A DNA stretch of 64,000 nt from Flavobacteriales bacterium (GCA_003150615.1 QALN01000013.1:71783-135782); one strand, 5' to 3'; positions 26,642 through 35,811 are shown, numbered from the stretch's first letter. Notes: generated from the letters alone by a model not told the origin. A program made the numbers and translations.

Positions 26642-27315
26642 ATGGCTTCACAAAAATTTGGTTTCGTAACCGTCGACCCGGTATCAGGATCAGGAGATCA
26701 GGCGGTTAATTTCTCCGGTGAGAAACACACCGGTCGTCTTCAACGCACTATCAACTTTACGGTCAACACGAACGGCGGGGCTAAGAAGGCGTTGGTAGTT
26801 AATCAGGCAGCGGCTGCTGAGGCGGTAAGATCAGACAGCCCTAACGCTTCCGTACAAAAGGCAGGTGGTAATGTTACCATCACCGGTAAGTCTAACAGTG
26901 CTAAGCTTACGTTTGCGGTCATGTCGGCTGAGGAGAACGGGCTTACGTTACAGCTCCCGGCTAACTACACGGCGGCTGGAAAGACTACGGCTAACGGAGC
27001 GGTTATCACCGGCGACCCCGGAGCCGCTGGCGAGTTCGTTTGGAGCATCACGATCTCGGACGTACCGGCCAACGTCACGATCGATGAACTGACGGCTACA
27101 TTGAAAGTAACCGCCGCTGGTGGTCAGGCAGCCAACGTGACGGTAACGCAAGCCGCTGGAGACTCTACTATCGAGCTTGACGAGGAGATTATTAGCTTGG
27201 ATATAAATGGTACTCAACAGACGGTTAACGTAACATCTAATGACAGCTGGACATGGGCGCAAGCAGCCGCCAGAACCGTGTTGAGGATGATGAGACGATA
27301 ACAGTTAGGAGATAA
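26642..27315 (+). pseudogene. BACON-like virion adhesin with a 3' frameshift
   Basis: Ig-like beta-sandwich repeats; the last one (IISLDINGTQQTVNVTSNDSW) has the Bacteroidetes BACON signature. The annotated frame ends at 27301 with an odd Arg/Met tail. A one-base gain at the GGG around 27250-27252 would continue in another frame with a plausible final strand (VEDDETITVRR) to TAA at 27315. The N-terminal 60 residues resemble the next gene's N-terminus. Probably binds glycans on the host or mucus. Could also be intact with the short tail. Confidence 0.6.
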
Positions 27316-27325
27316 TGGTATCGAA

Positions 27326-27365
27326 CCTCAATTGGATAAATCCGGTTGGGGTTTATTTGTTTTGT
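27326..27365 (+). terminator. Terminator before lectin-like gene
   Basis: 27326-27335 pairs with 27342-27351 (10 bp, three G-U), followed by a T-rich stretch. Directly upstream of promoter 27366. Confidence 0.7.
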
Positions 27366-27373
27366 TATCTTTG
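27366..27373 (+). promoter_or_regulatory. Promoter (TATCTTTG) of the lectin-like gene
   Basis: TATCTTTG, six bases, AACG, then ATG at 27390. This decides against the longer frame starting at 27315, which would begin upstream of the promoter. Confidence 0.75.
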
Positions 27374-27389
27374 CAATAGAACGAAAAAA

Positions 27390-28403
27390 ATGATATATAT
27401 GGATAATGATTTGAATATTAATTGGAAGGACGGGGTAGGTGAGGTAACGGGCCAGTCTCTGACCGTCAGCCCCGGGTCCGGGACCGGTAGCGCCGCTGTT
27501 TCCTTTGGCTCGGTAATGAACAAAGGTCTTGACCGTACTCTTGAGTTGGAGATAACAATCCCCCTCAAAGGCGTTAAGAAGACGCTTACGGTGAATCAGG
27601 AGGGATGTAGGCAGGCTTATATCACAAGCGACGGTAAACGGTGGCTGACTAGCGACAATCGGGTGTATGGGGTGTTGAAGAGTGACGCTCCGTGTCAGTG
27701 CAACGGTACTTGCCTTATTTCTTATGTTCGCCCTGATGGAAGTATAACGTACACACCTTCCGATGATTGTATAGGCGTTGTCCTTAACGCTCAAGGTAAG
27801 AGATTTATGATTGAGAAATATGAGGATCTTAATGAAAGCTATGTAACAGCCGGAGCCGGGAAGGACAGCACTTCCATTTTTTATTGGGGTGGATATGGTA
27901 CGGATCAGACCGGCATTACAAATTATGACAAAGTAGATGGAAGTGATATTAGAGGTTACCTAAAACCGGAGTCGGGTTCATACAATGGTACCCCTAACCT
28001 TTCGGCAAATATTACTGCCTGGACAAGCGGGGCTTTATCTGATTGGAATGGGAAAGCCAATTCCAATGTATTAAAAGGGGTGACTACCGGTGGTGGGTCT
28101 TATACTTCCTATGCGACAATTGGCCATGTGCTTAATACGTTCTTAGCTAGTGCTGACGCTAAAGGATATGATGATTGGTATATCCCATCATGCGCTCAAC
28201 TTGCGTTAATATTTATGAACTTGACGAGTGTCAATAACGCATTATCGGCTATTGGTGGACAACAACTCAGTCCATCCAAAGCCTATTGGGTTAGCTCAAA
28301 GTTTGACTCCAACAGCGGGCATCGCGTGTACTTCAAAAATGGCAGCGTGAACGGCAGCAGTAAGGGCAGCCGTTATAGTGTGCGGTTCATCAGGGACATT
28401 TAA
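27390..28403 (+). CDS. Lectin-fold (DUF1566/C-type-lectin-like) adhesin with variable-region-like C-terminus
   Basis: 337 aa. Residues 1-75 repeat the BACON-like virion-anchoring module of the preceding gene (VSPGSGTGSAAVSF, RTLELEI, KKTLTVNQ). The C-terminal half has a lectin-like pattern (DWYIPSCAQLALI, then YWVSSKFDS, then YSVRFIRDI). The last 30 codons before YSVRF are nearly all NNC or fixed GTG/AAT, as in variable regions copied from AAC-rich templates in diversity-generating retroelements. No reverse transcriptase or template repeat is visible in the window. Likely a host-recognition protein. ATG 27399 is an alternative start. Confidence 0.7.
   Translation: MIYMDNDLNINWKDGVGEVTGQSLTVSPGSGTGSAAVSFGSVMNKGLDRTLELEITIPLKGVKKTLTVNQEGCRQAYITSDGKRWLTSDNRVYGVLKSDAPCQCNGTCLISYVRPDGSITYTPSDDCIGVVLNAQGKRFMIEKYEDLNESYVTAGAGKDSTSIFYWGGYGTDQTGITNYDKVDGSDIRGYLKPESGSYNGTPNLSANITAWTSGALSDWNGKANSNVLKGVTTGGGSYTSYATIGHVLNTFLASADAKGYDDWYIPSCAQLALIFMNLTSVNNALSAIGGQQLSPSKAYWVSSKFDSNSGHRVYFKNGSVNGSSKGSRYSVRFIRDI
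28287..28386 (+). repeat. Candidate DGR variable region
   Basis: In-frame codons from the YWVSS segment to the YSVRF end alternate AGC, GGC, AAC, CGC, TAC with fixed GTG, TTC and AAT positions, giving Ser/Gly/Asn/Arg/Tyr at the variable sites. Related lectin gene 42187-42688 lacks this bias. The matching template repeat is not in the window. Confidence 0.45.
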
Positions 28404-28438
28404 CCATGGAACTGCTTTGTTTTTACAAAATTTGTAAT

Positions 28439-28446
28439 TACATTTG
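28439..28446 (+). promoter_or_regulatory. Class-II promoter (TACATTTG) of regulatory unit C
   Basis: TACATTTG followed by TGGC and the first hairpin at 28451, the same spacing as units A and B. Confidence 0.75.
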
Positions 28447-28450
28447 TGGC

Positions 28451-28525
28451 GCATGTTCATCACCATGCTTTTCATCGCTAATTTATTATAAAGGGATACA
28501 GGTCTGTGATGGGATCGGTATCCCT
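28451..28525 (+). promoter_or_regulatory. Kissing-loop leader C
   Basis: Hairpin 1: GCATG (28451-28455) pairs with CATGC (28464-28468), loop TTCATCAC. Hairpin 2: 28492-28499 pairs with 28518-28525; its loop holds GTGATGGG (28506-28513). Loops pair over 8 bp (two G-U). CTATTTTTTAAT and ATG (28538) follow, so hairpin 2 is terminator-like. Confidence 0.65.
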
Positions 28526-28537
28526 CTATTTTTTAAT

Positions 28538-28816
28538 ATGGAGAAGATAAATGTTTTCGATGTTCAGATTCCTGATGGAAGACAAATCCGTTGTATGTCG
28601 TATAATAAGGTTACTTATTTTGATCTTGACGATATATGTAAGTTATGTTTCAGTTCATACGATTTACATGATGTGGCTGATACCAAGGTTATGAGTGAGT
28701 TCCTGCACCGTGATGGTGATCGTTATTGGGTTACGGTAGATGGCGTAAGGCAGTTGTATCGTAGAGTTGAGTGTAAGATGTGTTTTGAGGTTATAGAAAA
28801 ATTAAGGGGATTATGA
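28538..28816 (+). CDS. Small BRO-N-like regulatory protein (92 aa)
   Basis: Start ATG follows the leader C hairpin. The sequence has a short BRO-N-like pattern (VTYFDLDDICKLC, then YWVTVDGVRQLYRR). Ends with an ATGA overlap to the HExxH gene, so the two are translationally coupled. Weak family match; regulator role inferred from leader and context. Confidence 0.55.
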   Translation: MEKINVFDVQIPDGRQIRCMSYNKVTYFDLDDICKLCFSSYDLHDVADTKVMSEFLHRDGDRYWVTVDGVRQLYRRVECKMCFEVIEKLRGL

Positions 28817-29214
28817 GAGAAAAGAAATTTGATTTCGTGATATATCCGTTGGATTTGATTATCACGGTTGGATTAGATTATAAGACGTTGTGTGATCGTT
28901 TCGAGAATATGGAACCTGAGCATAATGGGGAATGGGGAAATAAGGAGGATATGGACAAGGAAGCGTCTTTTGTGAATTTGGTAAAGGATAGGGATGATGA
29001 TGGTCGATTCGCTATACTTTGGAACTTTTCGAGCGATGATGATATAACGATAAAAAATACCTGCCATGAGTCATTTCATGTAGCCATGAGTGTATGTCAG
29101 TTTTGTAATATGTCGCTTGGATTTAAGGTTGGAGAGGATGAGCACGCAGCGTATATAGCTGGTTTCGCTGGTGGTTGTGCTTATGATTTTCTCTATAGTA
29201 ATAGTACAGAATAG
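28813..29214 (+). CDS. Small HExxH metallopeptidase-like protein (133 aa)
   Basis: Residues 85-89 read H-E-S-F-H, followed 20 residues on by GEDEHAAY (E108/E110/H111), a spacing seen in small zinc peptidases of the ImmA/SprT type. No signal peptide or membrane helix, so it likely acts in the cytoplasm. Coupled to the BRO-N-like gene by ATGA overlap; a peptidase beside a regulator recalls ImmA-like control of repressors, which is inference. Confidence 0.6.
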   Translation: MREKKFDFVIYPLDLIITVGLDYKTLCDRFENMEPEHNGEWGNKEDMDKEASFVNLVKDRDDDGRFAILWNFSSDDDITIKNTCHESFHVAMSVCQFCNMSLGFKVGEDEHAAYIAGFAGGCAYDFLYSNSTE

Positions 29215-29246
29215 ATATAGATTCATTTGTGAAATATAAGAATATC

Positions 29247-29275
29247 AGCCTCCGCTTATTTGTGGGGGCTTTTTG
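29247..29275 (+). terminator. Terminator after unit C
   Basis: 29247-29255 pairs with 29262-29270 (9 bp, two G-U) and is followed by TTTTTG. Promoter 29278 follows directly. Confidence 0.75.
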
Positions 29276-29277
29276 TT

Positions 29278-29285
29278 TATCTTTG
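29278..29285 (+). promoter_or_regulatory. Promoter (TATCTTTG) for the 2148-aa gene
   Basis: TATCTTTG then a short leader and ATG at 29302; supports that start over the upstream in-frame codon at 29260. Confidence 0.75.
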
Positions 29286-29301
29286 TCAAAAACATGAAGT
29301 T

Positions 29302-32300
29302 ATGTCAAGTTGCGTAATTAAAAGAAATAGTAAGGGTAAGATAACCCGTGTCTTGACCCCTTCCGGAGAGGTATCTACCTTATTCGATAAGATAGCGGGT
29401 ATAGCCGCCGTAAGTGACCTTAATAAGGCCGCTGAAGCTTATATGACTATTTATAACGATAAGTTCAGGTCTAAGTTCGGAGACTGGACGAGATCCGTGC
29501 CAAGGAATAAGGAGGCGGCCAGATCCATAAGCGCCAGACTTAGCGCCAGCGAGTGGGGGCAACTTATGTCAGCCAAGGTCTTGTCCGCCATAAGCGATAT
29601 GGATGCCCCGGCGTTGGCCAGAAGCCTTGGGAATAGCGACAATGTCGTGGCTTATCTTACCTCCGGAGAGGTAGGTGATGTCAATGATATGGCTGTGGTA
29701 GATACGTCCACGGTACAGGAGGTGGATCTGGATTCCATAAACGAGGATAATATTGGCGATACGATACTGAAAGAGGCGTCATGGGATGATATAAGGGCTA
29801 TCAGGGAGAATATAGATATTAAGGAGACAGCCCGTATGTTATGGAAGGCCGTGGAAAGCGCTTTTATCGGGCAACGACCTAATATCAGGGTGAAGGGTGG
29901 AAATATAGATGGTGAGATTATATTTTCTGGTAATGTCTTGCCTTTAAATGATATCGAGAATTATACGCCTCCATCTTCAAGATTGGTATATGATTCCGGT
30001 GAGCCTCGCCTGTTCTTTAGATCGGATGATGGCAAGGTATATGATACTTACGCCAACGCCATAAAAGGCTCGTCCGGCGGGCGGGTCGAGGCCGGGTTCT
30101 TGGCCGGCAGTGTCGAGGAGGGCGACGTCCCGTCTGGTGCGGCTGACATCTTCTTTGGCTCCTCCTCCATAACCCTTAATAATAACGAGTCATTCATCCC
30201 GGTCCTTGGTGTTAGCTCAGACTCTAATATAAGCACCCGTGGAGGGTTTGTCAATTACCTTATCAAGAAAGGTATGTTAAGCGGTGAGCGTATAAGGCTG
30301 GGGGATAGGTATTATCTTACCGGGGTCGGCAACTCCGATGGTCTTAAGATCTATAACGCTATGGATGCCTTATCCAGCCTTAGGAATAGATTTGGAAGTC
30401 AGTCCTCTGAGATGAACGTATTGGGTTCTATAGGTTTTGATACGGAGGTGAGCGACGATCTTGATCTTATCACGACATCCGGGGAGAAGGTCACGGTAAG
30501 CAGGTCTGAGATTAAAGGCATGTTAAGGCAAGGGCGGTTCGAGGAACTTAATAACAGGTATGATGGGTTCATGGAGCTAGCGCTATCGTTGATGATGGAG
30601 GATAACGCCTTATATGGGAGTAATGTCCGTGGCGTTATTGAGAACGAGAAGGCGGAAGATCTTCAAAACAGGACCGATATAACCAACGTCTTATCCACAT
30701 TAGGTATCCGTGTGATGGGTATGTCCGAATATATGGACAAGTATAAGATGCGTAATGGCGTAGATCCTTCCGCTAGGGCGTTATCCGATATGGCTAATGG
30801 CGTGATAGCATTGGCTGAGGGGGCTACGGTAGAGGATCTTAATGAGGAGGTGGCTCACTTCTTGATCGATACTTATCGTAACCAGCAGGAGATTGACGAG
30901 GTTCTGGACTCTGTTGTCGGCACGCCATTATGGAATCAATTCGCCGGTCGTTACTATGAGGTGTATGGGAAGGAATACCAAGGGGAGGAACTGGATCGGA
31001 TGGTGAAGCGGGAGATCCTAGGTAAGACGTTGTCCCAGCGGTTCGTACCGGGCATGGAACAGGCGGTGGAGGATCTGGCCTCGTCCGAGGACGCCCAGCT
31101 CTCCTTGTTTGGCAGGATAATCCGGGCTATACGGAATTTCTTCTCTACTCAAAGATCAGACTTGAATAAGGTTCTTGATAGGATAAAGGAGTCGGCGTTA
31201 GCTGATGACCCAAGCGCATTTGACGTGCTTCTGTTAAAGGATAGCGACCATCTCATGTACTCATTATCGGATGTTGATGTGGCTAATAAGTTGATCAAGA
31301 ACGGTAGGTCATTGGAAAGACTATATACCAGATTGCAGAGGATGAGGTCAAGCCAAAGCCAGAGGATCGGTGAGAGTATCTCCCTTCTACGTGATATAGG
31401 CGAGAAGGTAAGACAAGTCGGGGGTGAGCTAAATAAGAATAACAACCTATTATCCACCAAGAGCGTCATAGCGACCGCCAAGGCTGAGGTGGAGTATTTG
31501 GTCACTGTCGCCAGTAGCTTACGTAAGAGCGGAAAAGGATTGGATTATGAGACGATACAGGTTATCGATAACGTATATGGGGAGATCGTGCCACTTGTCA
31601 GGAACCTTCGTGGATTCGTCAATAATCAGGCGGCTGATTATTATGGCAGCAATAAGGTTGGCATGGTAGAGGATATGGATGATATATTACGTATGGCTGA
31701 GACATCCATGTCCGATATAAACGCCCTTAAAAGTGATCGTAACGAGGATTGGCTGGATGGACAGCTTCGGATGTTCAATATCCCGGAAAGGTACTGGAAT
31801 GGGATAAAGAAGTTGGTGGATAACATCCATAAGGATATCAATGTCATGTCCCGGTTCTTTGGTACGCTGGAGCATAGTGGTAACGCTATTTTAGGTATGT
31901 TGGGCCAACGTCTAGCCAAGGCTCATAGTGAAGCCCATACCGAAGGTATATCCAATATCAATAAGATGACTAGGATGATGAAAGAGCGTGGATGGGGGAT
32001 AAAGGATAATGAGGATCTTATACAGAAGATAAATGGGAAGAACTCGGATTACCTTGACTCGTCCCGTGATTTCGCTAAATACGATTTACTACTCAGGACC
32101 GAGCAGGCTAAGGCTATTATCGATATATATGATCTTAAGAATGTTACGGGTAAGACCGAGAAACAACTTATCGACCTTCTTCTATCCGATAGAGGCCTTA
32201 AGGTGAAGACCCGTGACGACATAGTAGGATATGACGGGGATAAGCCTATCACTAAGGAGGTATATCATATATTCAAGCCTACCATCCAGAATTTCGATAT

Positions 32301-35300
32301 CTCGGACATGACGTTCGAGGATCAGCGACGGTATCTGGATACGATAAATAAGTGGTTGGATGAGAACCGGGAGAAACCTATGGTGCAGGCTTATTACGAT
32401 AAGATCGAGAAAGTCAATAAGAAGGTCGAGGAAAGACTGGGTCGTAGGGTATCGCAAGCCACGTCCGATTTCATGACCCGTATCCGCAGGAGCAGGTATG
32501 TGGCTATGGATAAGTTTACCAAGAACAGGAAGGTGGATTGGGATGCGTTCCAGTCCGATCCTATAGCTTGGAGGTCTTATCTGGATATCTTACGTGATAG
32601 GGCTATAGCCAAGAGCGAGTGGTATTCCGACGGGACACCAAAGGAGGCGGGGTCCGAGGCTATGATGATGTCCGAGGAAATCAAGGCATGGGACGAGGCG
32701 TGGGGCGAGGAGTTCGGGAATACCAACGAGGGCCGTAAGGCTTCCGCCGAGTTCAAGGAGATACTTCGTGGGATAGAGCGGTCCGAGGGCGGCAAGGCGG
32801 CGTTCGAGTTCCTGCTGGCCGGTGGTCATCTTGGTTTCTCCAAGGATATGTGGGGATCCGAGGAGGGTGATTATTACAAGAATCTAGTTGATAAGATCAC
32901 GAAACAATCCGCGTCATCGTCAAGGATAGAGGCGGTAGAGGAGGCAATGGCGACAATAAACGAGATCAATGACCAGCTAAGACCTTTGCTTATCCAGTAC
33001 CGAGATAGCACGAGATATGGGGAATATGATTTCGATAGGTTACGTGGATCCGCCTCATTAAGAAAGATAAACGAGTTATATGATCGTCTGGCTGAGGCTA
33101 AGAGCGTTATTAACGCCGCCGCTTCCGCTGAGGCTATTGAGATGGATATGCCCGATACGGTGGAGAGTGGTGTCACGGATTCTTACCGTAACGCTTTAAG
33201 GGACGCCATGGCATACGACAAGGGTATGGATGAGATTAAATTCGCCAAGGAACATATGTCCGCCCGCTCCCGGAGTCAGGTGGATAGGATGGCCGCCAAG
33301 TTGTCTCGGAAGAACCCGTCATGGACGGCCGTGGAGGTATCGTTCTTGAGAAAGAAATACGGTCCTGACTTCAATAATAAGCTGGCTAACGACATAGCTA
33401 TGGGTAAGGCTAATGAGGTTCTTGTTGAGTACGCCAGAACCCGACTGTATCCTTATATGAGAAAATACTCTCCCAAGGGATATTTTGATTTCGTTAGGAA
33501 GATAAATAACGGAACGTATAAGGTATCGGAGTTTTTTGACGCCATGGAAAATGGCATATCCAAGGAAGAAAGTATATCCCGTTTCGGATTCGATATCAAC
33601 ATGATCGACCTGACGATCAATAACCAGTGGCTTGATGAGGCCGACGCCGAGAGTTCTTTCCGCAACCCTAACTATAATCCCGATCTGGGTTACGGGTATC
33701 ATACGCCTAGGTTCGATAAGTACAAGAACGAGGCTTTCTTCAAGAAATACGGTATTACCAACGAGGGGGAGGAAGCTACGATCAATAAGGATAAGTGGGA
33801 GATGAGGAAGGAATTGCTTAACATAAGCCGTAAGGCTATGGAGGATTATGATGAGCGGTTCAGGAACATCTACCAGATACCACAAATATCCAAGGGCGGC
33901 GTGGAGAGGATGGTGCAGGCCGGGGTTGACCCGAAGGCGGCCATCGGCAACGCCGTACGTGATATCGTTGGCGAGATGGTGGACGACCCTATACATGGTC
34001 AGGGGCAAGACCTAGGAGGGATTGATGAGAACGATAACAAATATCGTATGATCCCCAAATACTATCTTAGTAAGCTGGAGAACGCCAACGACGTATCCCA
34101 TGACTTCGCCTACTCCTATTCCATGTTATCCTTACAGGCTACCGCTTACAAGCATAAGAGGGCGGCCTTGGATGATGTCATGGGATATAGAAACATGATG
34201 CTTGAGACGCAATACGACGGCGGTAAGAACCCGGAGGTCACTCACGCCTATAGAATGTTTCAGGACTGGGTTAACGCCAGTATCTATGACGTCAGGATAA
34301 ACAATAAGCGGGCTGAATGGAATATAGGTAATTATAAGGTCGATCTTAATAAGCTGGCTCTTATGTTTACCAAATTCGTATCCAAATCCAACCTAGGCTT
34401 CTCCCCGTTCGTGGCGGCTACCGGCGCCCTTACCGGGCAGGCCAACTTCCTTTTGGAGGGTATGGTGGGGCAGTATATAAGCAAGGATTCCATGAAATAC
34501 GCCTATGGGGAAGCCCAGAAGCAGTTGAGTACGTACGTGTCTGAGATCGGGGATATAAACCGTACCAACAAGCTATATGTCGTCGGAGAGGCTCTAGGCG
34601 TATTTAATGTCCGCAACCGTGTACGATCGGCGGCGTACAACAAGATCTGGAGAACCTTATTCCGGGACCTGCCGTTTAAGATGATGGAGGTTTTGAACTC
34701 GCCTTTGGACCCGCAGGTTATTATCTCGGTGATGGATGACACCCGCCTGTATGAGGGTCAGTTCTGGTCATATTCTAATTTCAAGGAGATGATGATGAAA
34801 GACAGGAATATGTCCGCTAATGAAGCTAAACGTGATTGGGAGCGTTTAAGGGATTATTCCATATGGAACTTAGTAAATGTCAAGGACGGGAAGATCGTGG
34901 CTAAAAACGAAGCTAATAAGGATATTATAGACCGATACATACCTACATTGTCCAGCAGGGTCAGGAGTATGGTACAGATATGCGACGGCGCCCTGAACGA
35001 GCAGAACCGGGTGGGGGCTAGCCGGAACGCGATCCTTAATATGGTGCTTCCTCATCGTGGATGGTTTATATTGGCCGTGCAGCGGGCATATAAGAAAGCC
35101 GGTTTTAATTTCCAGACCAACCAGTTCGAGGAAGGATATATGAGGACATTATGGCGATTGGCGGGGAATGTCTATAATACGATGTCCGAGGGTCGTATGG
35201 GAGAGGTGTATGACGTGCTTAAGGAGGAATATGATAAGCTTACACCTTATGAGCAGGTTAATATCAAGAGATCTATTATCAATATGGCGGTATTCGCCAC

Positions 35301-35748
35301 GATGATGGCTATAGGAAGGGCCTTGATGGGATATAGGGAGGATAATGAGGATAGCTGGTTCGGGCAGTTCATTACCTATATCGGGTTCAGGACGATCAAT
35401 GAGATCGCTTCCCAGACATCCCCGTTCATGGAGCTTAACGCCATAGATATGCTGCAAGATCCGCTGGTTACGGCCCGGAAGTTAGGCGATCTCACCGATT
35501 CTCGGAACTGGGATCCGTTCGCTACCGTCCAGACCGGCGTGTATAAGGACGAGAGCAAGCTATGGAGGCAGCTCATGAAGTTCTCGTTTGGTAAGCAATG
35601 GTATAATATCAAGACGGCTAGGGATATTAAACAGACATCCGACTACTGGCTGATGACCAACGGCATGACGATGGGATTCTTCCTAGGTGGTAGGAATAAG
35701 GATGAGTCCGGGGAGGACGCTAATTGGTATTTTGATAGAGGAAGATAG
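29302..35748 (+). CDS. Giant virion/polyvalent-type protein (2148 aa)
   Basis: N-terminal 60 residues share the SCxVIK...FGDW module with the 745-aa protein at 17906. Residues 515-519 read E-E-V-A-H followed by FLIDTY, a metallopeptidase-like helix seen in large gut-phage proteins. The middle is long, helical and charged; the C-terminal 500 residues contain hydrophobic helices (SNLGFSPFVAATGALTG, then MAVFATMMAIGRALMG). Overall layout resembles large polyvalent proteins packaged and ejected by phages. Last gene of the rightward block before a strong terminator. No polymerase or nuclease motif seen. Confidence 0.65.
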   Translation: MSSCVIKRNSKGKITRVLTPSGEVSTLFDKIAGIAAVSDLNKAAEAYMTIYNDKFRSKFGDWTRSVPRNKEAARSISARLSASEWGQLMSAKVLSAISDMDAPALARSLGNSDNVVAYLTSGEVGDVNDMAVVDTSTVQEVDLDSINEDNIGDTILKEASWDDIRAIRENIDIKETARMLWKAVESAFIGQRPNIRVKGGNIDGEIIFSGNVLPLNDIENYTPPSSRLVYDSGEPRLFFRSDDGKVYDTYANAIKGSSGGRVEAGFLAGSVEEGDVPSGAADIFFGSSSITLNNNESFIPVLGVSSDSNISTRGGFVNYLIKKGMLSGERIRLGDRYYLTGVGNSDGLKIYNAMDALSSLRNRFGSQSSEMNVLGSIGFDTEVSDDLDLITTSGEKVTVSRSEIKGMLRQGRFEELNNRYDGFMELALSLMMEDNALYGSNVRGVIENEKAEDLQNRTDITNVLSTLGIRVMGMSEYMDKYKMRNGVDPSARALSDMANGVIALAEGATVEDLNEEVAHFLIDTYRNQQEIDEVLDSVVGTPLWNQFAGRYYEVYGKEYQGEELDRMVKREILGKTLSQRFVPGMEQAVEDLASSEDAQLSLFGRIIRAIRNFFSTQRSDLNKVLDRIKESALADDPSAFDVLLLKDSDHLMYSLSDVDVANKLIKNGRSLERLYTRLQRMRSSQSQRIGESISLLRDIGEKVRQVGGELNKNNNLLSTKSVIATAKAEVEYLVTVASSLRKSGKGLDYETIQVIDNVYGEIVPLVRNLRGFVNNQAADYYGSNKVGMVEDMDDILRMAETSMSDINALKSDRNEDWLDGQLRMFNIPERYWNGIKKLVDNIHKDINVMSRFFGTLEHSGNAILGMLGQRLAKAHSEAHTEGISNINKMTRMMKERGWGIKDNEDLIQKINGKNSDYLDSSRDFAKYDLLLRTEQAKAIIDIYDLKNVTGKTEKQLIDLLLSDRGLKVKTRDDIVGYDGDKPITKEVYHIFKPTIQNFDISDMTFEDQRRYLDTINKWLDENREKPMVQAYYDKIEKVNKKVEERLGRRVSQATSDFMTRIRRSRYVAMDKFTKNRKVDWDAFQSDPIAWRSYLDILRDRAIAKSEWYSDGTPKEAGSEAMMMSEEIKAWDEAWGEEFGNTNEGRKASAEFKEILRGIERSEGGKAAFEFLLAGGHLGFSKDMWGSEEGDYYKNLVDKITKQSASSSRIEAVEEAMATINEINDQLRPLLIQYRDSTRYGEYDFDRLRGSASLRKINELYDRLAEAKSVINAAASAEAIEMDMPDTVESGVTDSYRNALRDAMAYDKGMDEIKFAKEHMSARSRSQVDRMAAKLSRKNPSWTAVEVSFLRKKYGPDFNNKLANDIAMGKANEVLVEYARTRLYPYMRKYSPKGYFDFVRKINNGTYKVSEFFDAMENGISKEESISRFGFDINMIDLTINNQWLDEADAESSFRNPNYNPDLGYGYHTPRFDKYKNEAFFKKYGITNEGEEATINKDKWEMRKELLNISRKAMEDYDERFRNIYQIPQISKGGVERMVQAGVDPKAAIGNAVRDIVGEMVDDPIHGQGQDLGGIDENDNKYRMIPKYYLSKLENANDVSHDFAYSYSMLSLQATAYKHKRAALDDVMGYRNMMLETQYDGGKNPEVTHAYRMFQDWVNASIYDVRINNKRAEWNIGNYKVDLNKLALMFTKFVSKSNLGFSPFVAATGALTGQANFLLEGMVGQYISKDSMKYAYGEAQKQLSTYVSEIGDINRTNKLYVVGEALGVFNVRNRVRSAAYNKIWRTLFRDLPFKMMEVLNSPLDPQVIISVMDDTRLYEGQFWSYSNFKEMMMKDRNMSANEAKRDWERLRDYSIWNLVNVKDGKIVAKNEANKDIIDRYIPTLSSRVRSMVQICDGALNEQNRVGASRNAILNMVLPHRGWFILAVQRAYKKAGFNFQTNQFEEGYMRTLWRLAGNVYNTMSEGRMGEVYDVLKEEYDKLTPYEQVNIKRSIINMAVFATMMAIGRALMGYREDNEDSWFGQFITYIGFRTINEIASQTSPFMELNAIDMLQDPLVTARKLGDLTDSRNWDPFATVQTGVYKDESKLWRQLMKFSFGKQWYNIKTARDIKQTSDYWLMTNGMTMGFFLGGRNKDESGEDANWYFDRGR

Positions 35749-35763
35749 CTGATATAGTATGAC

Positions 35764-35811
35764 AAAAAAATAGCCAGTCAATTGTTTAAGACAATTTGAT
35801 TGGCTATTTTT
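35764..35811 (+). terminator. Strong A/T-flanked hairpin terminator
   Basis: A long imperfect stem: AATAGCCA/TGGCTATT outer part and AATTGT/ACAATT inner part around TTAAG, with seven A before and five T after, so it may work in both directions. Ends the giant gene. Confidence 0.8.

Noticed and set aside
33319..34008. Long minus-strand open frame (229 codons) inside the giant gene
   Set aside because: Antisense to a well-formed coding sequence with no promoter or protein-like composition; a shadow of the plus gene's codon usage.
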